This document shows positions 31,475 to 40,238 of a stretch of DNA of 64,000 bases, in pieces. Position numbers and translations under genes: made by a program. Below the pieces are notes generated by a model. It did not search any database. It worked only from the letters and a program-made list of their open reading frames with translations, and was not told the origin of the DNA. The DNA is from Gammaproteobacteria bacterium (GTDB taxonomy: Bacteria > Pseudomonadota > Gammaproteobacteria > UBA6429 > Thiohalophilaceae), in contig WGLP01000002.1 in NCBI GenBank assembly GCA_016125505.1, positions 682,001 to 746,000 on the forward strand. Reading direction: 5' to 3'. Position 1 is the first letter of the stretch, and each line of letters opens with the position of its first letter.

Positions 31475-32049
31475 ACGGTTTCTTCGTTTAGTAAGTGTTG
31501 TTGACGCTGGATAAGCACGTCAGCCGCGTTATAGCCGTTTTTATAGAGTACATGATTTCGTGTGACGGTTTCGACCAGCACCGCAAGATTTGTCGCATGC
31601 GCGATCGGGATTTGCAGCAAGGGGATCGCCATGCCCAGAATATTAGTGCGCGCTGCATAGGGGAATAAACGCTGTTGTTCGTCAAGTGTGACGGTATCGA
31701 CCAGCTCGATGACAAGATGTACCGGCATGTAGCGACGGGATGCGCCCGGCCCGAATAATTTACACACGTTGACAATGCCAACGGCACGCACTTCCAGCAT
31801 ATCGGCAAGTGGTGGCGGGCAAACGGCGATGACGTGTTCACCATCGGGTATGCGGTGTAGCACCGGCGTATCGTCCGCGATCAGGGCATGGCCGCGCGAA
31901 AGCAATTCAAGTGCAATCGCACTTTTGCCTATGCCACTGCGACCAGTCAGCAATACGCCATGATCGTCAATGGCCAGCATGGTGCCGTGAATGGTTTGCT
32001 GCTGACCGTGTTCGCTGATCAGTTTATTGCTGACATTTGTATCGGCCAT
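31471..32049 (-). CDS. hprK: HPr kinase/phosphorylase, short form lacking the N-terminal domain
   Basis: 192 aa bifunctional enzyme that phosphorylates or dephosphorylates HPr on its regulatory serine. The P-loop is LLTGRSGIGKSAIALELLSRGH, followed by LIADD and the HprK signature region LEVRAVGIVNV. Full-length HprK is about 310-320 aa with an N-terminal MurF-like domain; here only about 25 residues precede the kinase core. The frame is open upstream of the ATG, through the 68-nt gap and into the end of ptsN, but it offers no ATG, GTG or TTG and no recognisable domain. The short form recalls the alphaproteobacterial HprK. Overlap with rapZ is 4 nt. Confidence 0.9.
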   Translation of the reverse strand: MADTNVSNKLISEHGQQQTIHGTMLAIDDHGVLLTGRSGIGKSAIALELLSRGHALIADDTPVLHRIPDGEHVIAVCPPPLADMLEVRAVGIVNVCKLFGPGASRRYMPVHLVIELVDTVTLDEQQRLFPYAARTNILGMAIPLLQIPIAHATNLAVLVETVTRNHVLYKNGYNAADVLIQRQQHLLNEETV

Positions 32050-32117
32050 GGAAACACTCGCATCGCCAGCGGGAAGTTCGAACAGTCTAGCAGAGCGCGA
32101 AATCTGATACGAGGGTG

Positions 32118-32582
32118 CTATGAATGGCTGTTTTGCCAGGCCAGCAACAGTTCGTGAATGTCGGCGGTATCTTCGGCATGGCGCAATTTCTCACGCATGC
32201 TCTCGTCACTGAACATGGCCGCCAGTTGCGCCAGGATTTGCAGGTGTTCTTCCGTGGATTCTTCCGGGACCAGCAGGGCGAAGAGCAGGTCGACCGGTTG
32301 CTTGTCGGCGGCATCGTAATCGACGCCATGCGCAAGCTTTATGAACGCACCCAGCGCCTTCTGGGAATTGCGCAAGCGGCCGTGCGGTATGGCCACGCCG
32401 TGACCGACGCCGGTACCGCCCAACCGCTCGCGTGACAACAGGCTGTCGAACACCTGTGTCGAAGTGATGGTGTCCTGATTCTGCGAGATCAATTCGCTGA
32501 GTTGTTCCAGGGCGCGCTTCTTGCTCTGGGCGTCAAGGTTACAGCGAATGCGCTCAGGCGAAATCAGGTCGGACAAATGCAT
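32118..32582 (-). CDS. ptsN: PTS EIIA-Ntr nitrogen-regulatory protein
   Basis: 154 aa EIIA of the fructose/Ntr family with the phosphoacceptor His in GVAIPHGRL. PtsN links the phosphotransferase state to potassium transport, sigma-54 promoters and cell-envelope stress. It sits in the canonical rpoN-hpf-ptsN order. Its presence beside HPr and an EIIA-Man means two alternative phosphate acceptors are encoded together. Confidence 0.96.
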   Translation of the reverse strand: MHLSDLISPERIRCNLDAQSKKRALEQLSELISQNQDTITSTQVFDSLLSRERLGGTGVGHGVAIPHGRLRNSQKALGAFIKLAHGVDYDAADKQPVDLLFALLVPEESTEEHLQILAQLAAMFSDESMREKLRHAEDTADIHELLLAWQNSHS

Positions 32583-32593
32583 GATGGATTTAC

Positions 32594-32917
32594 TTAGCCG
32601 GGTTGTTTCTGGGCGCGTCCTTCACCACGATGATGATCGGTGAGCTTTTCCTTGTGCTTCTTGATTTGCCGATCGAGCTTGTCGACCAGGGCGTCGATAG
32701 CGGCATACATGTCCGCCTCTTCGGAATCGGCGTAAACATCGGCGCCGCTGATATGAATAGTGGCTTCGGCCTTGTGACGGAGTTTCTCCACACTCAGGAC
32801 AACGTGCACGTTGGTGACATTATCGAAATGGCGTTCGAGGCGTTCCATTTTGCCTTCCACGTAGTTTTGCAGGGAATCGGTCATATCAATATGGTGACCC
32901 GTGACGTTAAGTTGCAT
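32594..32917 (-). CDS. hpf: Ribosome hibernation promoting factor (short HPF)
   Basis: 107 aa single-domain HPF/YfiA-type protein that binds the decoding centre of 30S subunits and promotes 100S dimers in stationary phase. Opening MQLNVTGHHIDMTDSLQNYV and the EADMYAAIDALVDKLDRQI segment are the family core. No C-terminal dimerisation domain, so it is the short gammaproteobacterial form. Between rpoN and ptsN as in E. coli. Confidence 0.95.
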   Translation of the reverse strand: MQLNVTGHHIDMTDSLQNYVEGKMERLERHFDNVTNVHVVLSVEKLRHKAEATIHISGADVYADSEEADMYAAIDALVDKLDRQIKKHKEKLTDHHRGEGRAQKQPG

Positions 32918-32944
32918 GTCTGGCTCCTTTCCGGTTGGTCGTTA

Positions 32945-34411
32945 TCATGCGAGACGTTTACGTTCATTCGAGGGCGGGATCGACATCGCTTCACGGTATT
33001 TGGCGACCGTGCGGCGGGCAACGTTGATACCCTGCTCGGACAAAATGCTGGCCAGCTTGCTGTCGCTCAGCGGTTTGTCCGGACTTTCCGCCGAGACCAG
33101 TTTCTTGATCAAGGCTCGGATTGCCGTGGCGGAACACTCGCCGCCATCGGAGGTGGAGACGTGACTGGAGAAGAAGTATTTCAATTCGTAGATGCCGCGC
33201 GGCGTATGCATGTACTTTTTGGTGGTCACGCGGGAGATGGTCGATTCGTGCATCTCCACCGCTTCGGCGATGTCGTGCAGTACCAGGGCCTTCATGGCTT
33301 CTTCGCCGTACTCGAGGAAGGCGCGCTGACGTTCCACGATACAACTGGCGACTTTCAGCAGGGTTTCGTTGCGGCTGGCCAGGCTTTTGATAAACCAGCG
33401 GGCCTCCTGCAGGTGGTTCTTCAAGTAATTGGTATCGGAGCTGTTGTTGACCTGTTTGATCAGGCTGGCGTAGTGCGGGTTGATGCGCAGTCGCGGCGCG
33501 GCATCCGGATTGAGTTCGACCTTCCACTTGCCCTTGACCTTGCGCACGATCACGTCGGGCACGATGTATTCGGGTTTGCTCGAGGTAATCTGACTGCCGG
33601 GACGCGGATTCAGCGATTGGATCGTGGCGATGATTGCCTTGAGCGCGTCTTCATCGATCTTCAGTTTGCGCAGCAGCTGGGGGAAGTCGCGATTGGCCAG
33701 CAGGTCAAAGTGATTCTCGATCAAATCGATAGCGGCGTCTTTCAGCGGGGAATCCACCGCCAGCTGTTTGAGTTGCAATAACAGGGATTCGCGGACGTCG
33801 CGTGCGCCAACGCCGGGCGGGTCGAAATACTGGATGCGATGTAAGACGGCATTCACTTCATCCAGTTCGATTTCCATCTCCTCGGGGAGTTCCTTGAGGA
33901 TCTCTTCCACGTCCATGCTGAGGAAACCGTCATCGTTGATGGCATCGATGATCGCCTCGGCGATGACCATGTCGGTTTCGGAAAACGGCGTCAGTTGCAT
34001 TTGCCAGGTCAGGTGGTCCTGCAGGCTTTCACTGCTGGTATCGGAGATCTCGAATTCCCGATCATCGTCGTTGTAGCTGCCGGATGACGGCGACATTTGA
34101 ATGTTGTCGTAAATGTCATCCCAGGCGCTGTCGACCGGCAGGTCTTCCGGAATGGATTCCATCTCCAGACTGCCGGTTTGTTCCTGGGCATCTTCATGAT
34201 GCTCGGCCTGTGACTCCGAGGCTTCATGGGTGCCGGTGTTCTGAAACTCTTCACCCTCATCGGCCACTTCCAACATCAGGTTGGAATCCAGGACTTCCTG
34301 GATCTCCTGCTGCAACTCCAAGGTCGACAATTGCAACAGCTTGATGGCCTGCTGCAACTGCGGGGTCATGGTGAGGTGTTGACCGAGACGTAACTGTAAT
34401 GCTTGCTTCAT
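32945..34411 (-). CDS. rpoN: RNA polymerase sigma-54 factor
   Basis: 488 aa. Region I is Gln/Leu-rich ([19 protein letters not shown]), then an acidic variable region II (residues about 50-115), a core-binding region and, at the C-terminus, the RpoN box [12 protein letters not shown] that contacts the -24 element. The ATG at 34411 gives the standard [10 protein letters not shown] start; the longer frame begins ten codons earlier without support. It lies between lptB and hpf in the conserved order. No convincing -24/-12 promoter was seen in the window. Confidence 0.97.
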   Translation of the reverse strand: MKQALQLRLGQHLTMTPQLQQAIKLLQLSTLELQQEIQEVLDSNLMLEVADEGEEFQNTGTHEASESQAEHHEDAQEQTGSLEMESIPEDLPVDSAWDDIYDNIQMSPSSGSYNDDDREFEISDTSSESLQDHLTWQMQLTPFSETDMVIAEAIIDAINDDGFLSMDVEEILKELPEEMEIELDEVNAVLHRIQYFDPPGVGARDVRESLLLQLKQLAVDSPLKDAAIDLIENHFDLLANRDFPQLLRKLKIDEDALKAIIATIQSLNPRPGSQITSSKPEYIVPDVIVRKVKGKWKVELNPDAAPRLRINPHYASLIKQVNNSSDTNYLKNHLQEARWFIKSLASRNETLLKVASCIVERQRAFLEYGEEAMKALVLHDIAEAVEMHESTISRVTTKKYMHTPRGIYELKYFFSSHVSTSDGGECSATAIRALIKKLVSAESPDKPLSDSKLASILSEQGINVARRTVAKYREAMSIPPSNERKRLA

Positions 34412-34498
34412 ATGTTGGATTTTGCGACTGGTCCGGGACAAACGCCAGTCATAATGAATTCTAGCGCAGAATAAGCCACTACTAACAGTCTAGATTTG

Positions 34499-35224
34499 TC
34501 AAAGTTGGAAATGCTCCCCAAGATAGACCTTCCGTACCTGTTTATCTGCCAGGAGGGCATCCGGTTCGCCCTGGGCGATGACTTCCCCTTCATTGATAAT
34601 ATAGGCGCGATCGCAGATTTTCAGGGTCTCCCGGACATTATGGTCCGTAATCAGGACCCCGATATTGCGCTCCCGCAGGTGCTGAATGATCGACTGAATA
34701 TCGAGCACGGAGATAGGGTCCACACCGGCAAAGGGCTCATCCAACAGGATAAAGTGGGGCAGAGTCGCCAGGGCGCGGGCAATCTCCACCCGCCGTCGTT
34801 CGCCCCCGGACAGGCTGATGCCCTGGTTGTTGCGGATGTGGGTGATGTGGAGTTCTTCCAGCAGTTCTTCCAGGGCATGTTCCTGTTGCAGCGGGCCCAG
34901 TTCCTTGCGGGTCTGCAGGATGGCCAGGATATTTTCGCTGACCGTCAGTTTGCGAAACACCGAGGCCTCTTGCGGCAGGTAGCTGATGCCCATCCTGGCG
35001 CGCTGGTGCATGGGGAGCTGGGTCAGGTCTTTTTCGTCGAGGTAGACATTGCCCTTATCGAGTTCGACCAGGCCCACGACCATATAAAAAGACGTGGTCT
35101 TGCCGGCGCCGTTGGGACCCAGCAGACCGACCACCTCCCCGCTATTGATATGAAACGACACGTTCTTCACGACCGTGCGCTTTTTATACGTCTTGGCGAG
35201 ATGCTGTGCGGCCAGTGTACTCAT
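34499..35224 (-). CDS. lptB: LPS export ABC transporter ATPase LptB
   Basis: 241 aa, equal to E. coli. Powers extraction of lipopolysaccharide from the inner membrane with LptFG (not in the window). Walker [15 protein letters not shown] signature [15 protein letters not shown], Walker [17 protein letters not shown] overlaps the lptA stop by 4 nt, showing translational coupling. Confidence 0.97.
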   Translation of the reverse strand: MSTLAAQHLAKTYKKRTVVKNVSFHINSGEVVGLLGPNGAGKTTSFYMVVGLVELDKGNVYLDEKDLTQLPMHQRARMGISYLPQEASVFRKLTVSENILAILQTRKELGPLQQEHALEELLEELHITHIRNNQGISLSGGERRRVEIARALATLPHFILLDEPFAGVDPISVLDIQSIIQHLRERNIGVLITDHNVRETLKICDRAYIINEGEVIAQGEPDALLADKQVRKVYLGEHFQL

Positions 35225-35799
35225 GGCTTGCCCGTCGTTGGCGCCGGTGGCGGCTTGGTCTGATTACCCGGAGGTGGTGCCGGCGTCTTGTCTTTATCAT
35301 CTTCCTTGTTGGCGGGCTGAATGATGGCGTGGACCCGTGAGGAACTGTTCTCCGCCTTGTTCGCCTTCACCGTGCTGGTGAGGGTATCGTATTCGATAAA
35401 GTCGCCGCGAAAATGATTGCCGCCCTGATTTACCTCGGCGTTGTTTTTCAGGTAAAGGCGCTCTTGGCTGGCGTAATATTCCATGTTGTCGGCCTTCGAG
35501 GTCACGATTTCTTTCTGGTTATCCGGTTGTTGTTCGAAGGTGGCGGGTTTGCCATTGATGACGATCTTTTGCAGTTTGCCCTTGACCATATAGACCATGA
35601 CGTCGTCGGCGTTGATCTTCAGCGAACCTTGTTCGAGGCGGACATTACCGGTGTAGTGGCTGGTCTGTTCGCGCTGGTTTACCTCGACACGATCCGCCTT
35701 GATGTCGATAGGCTGATTACGATCGCTGCTCAACGCCCAGGTATGTGACACCAGGGACAAAAGTGCGATACCGGCAATCCACTGTCTAGTCGGGAACAT
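35221..35799 (-). CDS. lptA: LPS transport periplasmic protein LptA
   Basis: 192 aa beta-jellyroll protein forming the periplasmic bridge for LPS. Signal peptide at the N-terminus ([18 protein letters not shown], cleavage after the Ala), OstA-type repeats with [21 protein letters not shown]. The C-terminus ends in a Pro-rich tail ([19 protein letters not shown]), longer than in E. coli and probably disordered. Overlaps lptC by 14 nt. Confidence 0.94.
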   Translation of the reverse strand: MFPTRQWIAGIALLSLVSHTWALSSDRNQPIDIKADRVEVNQREQTSHYTGNVRLEQGSLKINADDVMVYMVKGKLQKIVINGKPATFEQQPDNQKEIVTSKADNMEYYASQERLYLKNNAEVNQGGNHFRGDFIEYDTLTSTVKANKAENSSSRVHAIIQPANKEDDKDKTPAPPPGNQTKPPPAPTTGKP

Positions 35800-36352
35800 A
35801 ATGACCTCGCGCCTCTGACATCAGGGTGAGCTGGCCGGAGACCATGTCCACCTCCATGCCTTTCGCGACAATACTACTGTTTTTACCGACGATCTTCACC
35901 CTGGCCTCGGTCGAGGCGAATTTGTTGGGGACGTCAAAACGTAAGGCGTCGGTGGTGATCGTGATTTCCTGATCCGGTTGTGGCGTCTGGCGAACGATGC
36001 GGACGTTGCCGTTCAATTGCATGACCTCGATGTTTTCGTACGCCGTACCCGCATCGGCGGTGGTGACCCAGGTTTGATTCTTTTCGTCGCTATAGTCCAG
36101 CTGGAGTTTTCGCATGGTCATGGTGTCGTCGTCGGGATAATGGTTCATGTGTTCCGCGTTGAGGTGGTAAGCCGGTGCACCATTGGGTTGATATACCGTG
36201 ATTTTAAAATTTTCGAGATAGTAATCCGGGTCGTGACGGGCTTCGGGGGCAACGCGGCCGGTGGGGGTTTCCACCGTCGTCAGTAACCAGCGACTGATCA
36301 GGGCGATGGCCAGCACCACGATCAATACCAGTAGGTAATAGAATTTGTTCAT
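35786..36352 (-). CDS. lptC: LPS export protein LptC
   Basis: 188 aa bitopic protein passing LPS from LptBFG to LptA. One N-terminal helix (YYLLVLIVVLAIALISRWLL, about residues 5-24) and a periplasmic OstA-like domain with FKITVYQPNGAPAYHLNAE. Adjoins kdsC without a gap, and overlaps lptA. Confidence 0.93.
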   Translation of the reverse strand: MNKFYYLLVLIVVLAIALISRWLLTTVETPTGRVAPEARHDPDYYLENFKITVYQPNGAPAYHLNAEHMNHYPDDDTMTMRKLQLDYSDEKNQTWVTTADAGTAYENIEVMQLNGNVRIVRQTPQPDQEITITTDALRFDVPNKFASTEARVKIVGKNSSIVAKGMEVDMVSGQLTLMSEARGHYVPD

Positions 36353-36874
36353 TTACAAAAAGGATTTTAATTGCGCATCGAGTGTGCCCTGGGCCTGCAT
36401 GATCAATTCGCACACGTCACGCGCGGCACCGCGCCCACCTGCGTGTTGGGTAATCCAGTGTGCGTGTTGTTTGACGAAGGGATGTGCGTCCTGTACGGCG
36501 ATCGCCAGACCGGCGGCTTTCATCACGGGTAGATCAACTACGTCATCGCCGGCATACGCCGTCTGTTGTGGTGCGACACCCAGCTTGTCCAGCAGATGGT
36601 GAAAGGCATCGAGTTTATTCAATTTACCCTGGTAGACATTTTCGATACCGAGATTGCGCATACGGTGTTCGACAACCTGGGAGTTCCGCGCCGTGATCAC
36701 GCCGATTTCGACGCCGGTTTGTTGCAACAGCTTCATGCCCAGGCCGTCGCGCGAATAGAAGGCCTTGTATTCCTGGCCGTCATCGCCGAAGAACAGGCTG
36801 CCGTCCGTGAGTACACCGTCCACATCGAAGACGACGAGTTTGATATGGGCGGCTTTTTCCAGAACGTCTTGCAT
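36353..36874 (-). CDS. kdsC: 3-deoxy-D-manno-octulosonate 8-phosphate phosphatase
   Basis: 173 aa HAD-type phosphatase that releases Kdo from Kdo-8-phosphate for LPS core synthesis. Motif I is VVFDVDGVLTDG, motif II GVITARNS and motif III near YAGDDVVDLPVM. It is slightly shorter than the 188 aa of E. coli. It lies between kdsD and lptC. Confidence 0.96.
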   Translation of the reverse strand: MQDVLEKAAHIKLVVFDVDGVLTDGSLFFGDDGQEYKAFYSRDGLGMKLLQQTGVEIGVITARNSQVVEHRMRNLGIENVYQGKLNKLDAFHHLLDKLGVAPQQTAYAGDDVVDLPVMKAAGLAIAVQDAHPFVKQHAHWITQHAGGRGAARDVCELIMQAQGTLDAQLKSFL

Positions 36875-36885
36875 GTGTGCTCCGC

Positions 36886-37860
36886 TTATACGACCCCGGC
36901 CCGCAACAGATCGTGCATGCTCAGGGCGCCGATTAATTGATTGTTGGTGGCGACCACCGGAAAGGCATTGATGCGTTTGCTTTCCATGATCTGAAGCGCC
37001 TCTGCCGCCAGCATCTCCGGCTGGATGGTTTTGCAGTTGGCAATCATGACGTCCTGGACACGCAGTTTGCTGATGTCCACTTCACCATGGTCCAGCAGGC
37101 GGCGAAGATCGCCGTCGGTGAAGACACCTGCCACTGTAGCGTCCGGGTTGACCACCACCGTCATGCCCATGCCCTTGCGGCTGATCTCCGCCAGGGCCTC
37201 ACTCAGGCTGGCGTTTACCGGAACTTTGGGTATGCCTTGGTCACGGTGCATGATGTCCGCCACGTGTAACAGCAGGCGTTTACCCAAACGTCCACCCGGA
37301 TGGGAACGGGCAAAGTCGGCCTCGGTGAAGCCGCGGGATTCCAGCAGGGCGATAGCCAGGGCATCGCCCATGACCAGGGTAGCCGTGGTGCTGGAGGTGG
37401 GGGCCAGACCCAGCGGACAGGCCTCTTTTTCGACACTGACATCCAGATGGTAATCCGCAGCCATGGCCAGCCGCGATTGCGGGTTGCCGGTCATGGCAAT
37501 CAGGGGCACGTGCAGACGCTTGATGAGAGGCAGGATCGTCAGGATCTCATCGGTCTCACCGGAGTTGGACAGGGCAACCACCACGTCCTTGGCGGTGATC
37601 ATGCCGAGGTCGCCGTGGCTGGCCTCGCCGGGGTGGACGAAAAACGCCGGTGTGCCGGTACTGGCCAGAGTGGCCGCCAGCTTGTGGCCGATGTGGCCGG
37701 ATTTACCCATCCCCAACACGACGATACGGCCTTCGCAATGCAGCATGGTCCCGACGGCCTCGGCAAAGTGCTCATCGATGCGTGTAGCGAGGCGCTGCGC
37801 GGCCTGGGCCTCGGTGTCAATGACGGCCTTGGCCAGGGTAATGACTTTATGCTTGTCCAT
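36886..37860 (-). CDS. kdsD: Arabinose-5-phosphate isomerase KdsD
   Basis: 324 aa. N-terminal SIS domain (VVLGMGKSGHIGHKLAATLAS, HPGEASHGDLGMI) followed by two CBS domains (from about residue 205). It converts ribulose-5-phosphate to arabinose-5-phosphate, the first step to Kdo. It starts 15 nt after the small metal-binding protein and sits 11 nt before kdsC. Confidence 0.96.
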   Translation of the reverse strand: MDKHKVITLAKAVIDTEAQAAQRLATRIDEHFAEAVGTMLHCEGRIVVLGMGKSGHIGHKLAATLASTGTPAFFVHPGEASHGDLGMITAKDVVVALSNSGETDEILTILPLIKRLHVPLIAMTGNPQSRLAMAADYHLDVSVEKEACPLGLAPTSSTTATLVMGDALAIALLESRGFTEADFARSHPGGRLGKRLLLHVADIMHRDQGIPKVPVNASLSEALAEISRKGMGMTVVVNPDATVAGVFTDGDLRRLLDHGEVDISKLRVQDVMIANCKTIQPEMLAAEALQIMESKRINAFPVVATNNQLIGALSMHDLLRAGVV

Positions 37861-37875
37861 GAAGTGGGCTGGGGT

Positions 37876-38079
37876 TTATTCGACGGGCGGATAACCGAGT
37901 TGCCGTAACTTCTCCTTGATCCCCGCCATATCGGGATTGGCGGCGGCGAGAGTGACTTCACCGGTGGGGATGTCGACATCCACGGAAGAGATACCCGCCA
38001 TTTCACCCAGGCCCTTCTGGATATTACTGACGCAGCCACCGCACTTCACGTTGCTGACCTTGAGTTTGATTTCTTGCAT
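37876..38079 (-). CDS. Heavy-metal-associated (HMA) domain protein
   Basis: 67 aa, a single ferredoxin-like HMA fold of the CopZ/MerP type. The metal-binding loop reads VKCGGCVSNI, a GGC variant of the usual MxCxxC loop that keeps both cysteines (CxxC). No signal peptide, so cytosolic. No copper ATPase or copper regulator lies nearby, and it is inserted between yrbG and kdsD, which are adjacent in E. coli. Most likely a Cu(I) or Zn chaperone; the partner is unknown. Confidence 0.85.
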   Translation of the reverse strand: MQEIKLKVSNVKCGGCVSNIQKGLGEMAGISSVDVDIPTGEVTLAAANPDMAGIKEKLRQLGYPPVE

Positions 38080-38085
38080 GCCTGA

Positions 38086-39066
38086 TTAACCTGAATGGGT
38101 ATGAACACTGAAGTAAAGTACTACCATATACGCGACATAGATACCAAGCAAGATGCCGCCTTCCAACCGGTTGATTTGCCCGGGTTTTTTGAAACCATAG
38201 GCAAAAAAGAACATGGCGATGGTGAGGGCGATCATAAAGCTGTAGTCGCGGGTAAGTACCTCGGGGTCGATATCCAGGGGACTGATAGCGCCGGGCAGGC
38301 CGAGGACCCCGAGCAGATTGAACATGTTTGAGCCAATGACATTGCCCAGGGCGATATCCGGTTCGTTCTTCAGTGCGCTCATGATCGATGCCGCCAGTTC
38401 CGGCAGGCTGGTGCCGATGGCCACGATGGTCAGACCAATGATCAGGTCACTGACACCCAGCATATGCGCAATGTTCACGGCGCCATAGACCAGGATACGC
38501 GAACTGATAAGCAGCACGCCCAGGCCAATGGCGGTCCATAACAGGGCCTTGCCCAGGCTGACCTTGGGGATCTCCTGCTCGTATTCCGTGGTCATGGGCT
38601 CCTTGCGTTCTCCCCCCATGCCCAGGCGGACCATCCAAAAGATAAGTACGCCAAGACTGCTCAGGAGAATGATGCCATCGATACGGCCGAGGCGGTGATC
38701 CAGCAGCAAGGCCAGGGTCAAGAGCATGACCACGAAGAGCAAGGGAAATTCGCGGCGCAGGGTACCGGAATTCACCACCAGGGGGCTGATGATCGCCGTC
38801 ACCCCGATGACCAGACCGACATTGGTGATGTTGGAGCCGATGGCATTACCGACCGCCAGTCCCGAGTTATGACTCATGGCCGCCATGGCCGAGACCAGGA
38901 GTTCGGGTGCCGAGGTGCCGAAGCCAACGATGGTCAGACCGATGACCAGGGTGGAGACGCCGAGATTACGTGCGGTGGCGGCGGCACCGTGGACGAAGCG
39001 GTCGGCGCCCCAGACTAACAAGACAAAGCCACCCACGATCGCAAGAATGGAAATCAGGAGTTGCAT
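38086..39066 (-). CDS. yrbG: Calcium/sodium antiporter (YrbG family)
   Basis: 326 aa inner-membrane exchanger with about ten helices and the two inverted alpha repeats of the CaCA superfamily: GFGTSAPELLVS with GNAIGSNITNVG, and AIGTSLPELAAS with GNVIGSNMFNLLG. In E. coli yrbG directly precedes kdsD; here the HMA gene intervenes. Substrate specificity is inferred from the family. Confidence 0.93.
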   Translation of the reverse strand: MQLLISILAIVGGFVLLVWGADRFVHGAAATARNLGVSTLVIGLTIVGFGTSAPELLVSAMAAMSHNSGLAVGNAIGSNITNVGLVIGVTAIISPLVVNSGTLRREFPLLFVVMLLTLALLLDHRLGRIDGIILLSSLGVLIFWMVRLGMGGERKEPMTTEYEQEIPKVSLGKALLWTAIGLGVLLISSRILVYGAVNIAHMLGVSDLIIGLTIVAIGTSLPELAASIMSALKNEPDIALGNVIGSNMFNLLGVLGLPGAISPLDIDPEVLTRDYSFMIALTIAMFFFAYGFKKPGQINRLEGGILLGIYVAYMVVLYFSVHTHSG

Positions 39067-39093
39067 GGTAGCGTCGTACTCGTGTCGTTGGTT

Positions 39094-39897
39094 TTACTTG
39101 GTGGGCGTGTCGAGCTGGAGTTCCTTATCCAGTTCCTGCTCCAGTTCCAGGTCGCTCTTGCTGGGAGGCTGGACTTTAGGCGCGGCCGGCGTCGGCGGGT
39201 TGCCGTCATAAATAAGGTTTTCTCGTTGCTGTAGATAGGCATTGCGTAAAAAGACATAAGGATCGATACCGGACTTCTCCATGATTTTTGTTGCTTCCAG
39301 ATAGCGTGCACGCGTATCCACGGCACGCAGCACAATGACGGACCAGCGCGCCTCGGTATCATTGATGGCATAGACCGGATCGATTTGCCAGTCTGCCGCC
39401 AGACCACCCGTGTCGCGGAGGGTACTGGGGCCCAGGAAGGGCAGCATGACATAGGGGCCGCTGCCGACCCCCCAGGTTGCCAGGGTTTGTCCGAAGTCCT
39501 CATTGTGCTTGGGAAAATCCATGTGACTGGCGACGTCGATGAGACCGAACAGGCCGGCGGTGGTATTAAATGCGAAGCGGCCGAGGTCCTGGGCCGCCTG
39601 TTTGAATTTGAACTGCAATAGATCGTTTACCGTAACGAGGATATCGTCGAGGTTACTGAAAAAGTTACTCACGCCGGTTTGCACGACATTCGGAGTGTAG
39701 TCCTTATAAGTTTGCGCAACCGGGCGGGCAATGGCGCGATCGAAGCCATCGTTAAAGGCATAGATAGAGCGATTCATGGACTCCCAGGGATCGCGCTTGT
39801 CCGGCGCCGAGACGGAGGCGCAGCCATTGAGCAGGAGTACGGTACCGAGCGCACACAGAATCAACCCACGACGAATCCAGCTCGATATGTTTTTCAT
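39094..39897 (-). CDS. mlaA: Outer-membrane lipoprotein MlaA (VacJ)
   Basis: 267 aa. Signal peptide with lipobox (LLLNGCASV), then the doughnut-forming MlaA domain: DPWESMNRSIYAFND, GRFAFNTTAGLFGLIDVASH and GPYVMLPFLGPSTLRD are all family strings. It removes mislocalised phospholipid from the outer leaflet and hands it to MlaC. Being beside the divergent mlaFEDB cluster supports one retrograde pathway. A charged Asp/Glu/Lys tail follows residue 240. Confidence 0.95.
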   Translation of the reverse strand: MKNISSWIRRGLILCALGTVLLLNGCASVSAPDKRDPWESMNRSIYAFNDGFDRAIARPVAQTYKDYTPNVVQTGVSNFFSNLDDILVTVNDLLQFKFKQAAQDLGRFAFNTTAGLFGLIDVASHMDFPKHNEDFGQTLATWGVGSGPYVMLPFLGPSTLRDTGGLAADWQIDPVYAINDTEARWSVIVLRAVDTRARYLEATKIMEKSGIDPYVFLRNAYLQQRENLIYDGNPPTPAAPKVQPPSKSDLELEQELDKELQLDTPTK

Positions 39898-39911
39898 GTT
39901 TGATGTTTTTC

Positions 39912-40097
39912 TTATTCCGCTTTGGTCTTGGTTGCCCCGCAGCGCTGGCAGCGGTAGACAGTATGTAATTTGCCTTCCTTGACGGAAAACGGTTTGCTTT
40001 TATCGACGACCCATTTGTGAAAACCGTTACGGCAAAGTGTTTTGCCTTTATGTTTTTCCTGTGCGCTGGGTTTTTTAAAGCGTACTACATCGCCCAT
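39912..40097 (-). CDS. Small zinc-ribbon-like protein of unknown function
   Basis: 61 aa, very basic. One cysteine at residue 22 (TLCRNGFHKW) and a CxxC at about residues 50-53 (YRCQRCGATKTK), with a nearby His, so a compact zinc ribbon is plausible. No signal peptide or membrane segment. It leads the long minus-strand group, 15 nt before mlaA, with its own upstream region shared with the divergent gene. Function unknown. Confidence 0.75.
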   Translation of the reverse strand: MGDVVRFKKPSAQEKHKGKTLCRNGFHKWVVDKSKPFSVKEGKLHTVYRCQRCGATKTKAE

Positions 40098-40200
40098 TTA
40101 ATATGAACCTCTGTTTGTTTCACGAATAATCCCCTCGTTCAGATTTCATTCAGTCCGGCGCCCTAGACTGACTTGCGCTGGGCATTCTGCGCTGCACAAG

Positions 40201-40206
40201 TATAAT
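40201..40206 (+). promoter_or_regulatory. Putative -10 element for the plus-strand DUF72-mla group
   Basis: A perfect TATAAT 33 nt before the TTG start at 40239, in the 141-nt divergent gap. No good -35 at 16-18 nt could be picked (TTGCGC lies 22 nt away), so the call rests on the -10 alone. Confidence 0.4.
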
Positions 40207-40238
40207 CGGCCGGAACCGGTAATCGAAGGTATTCTGAC

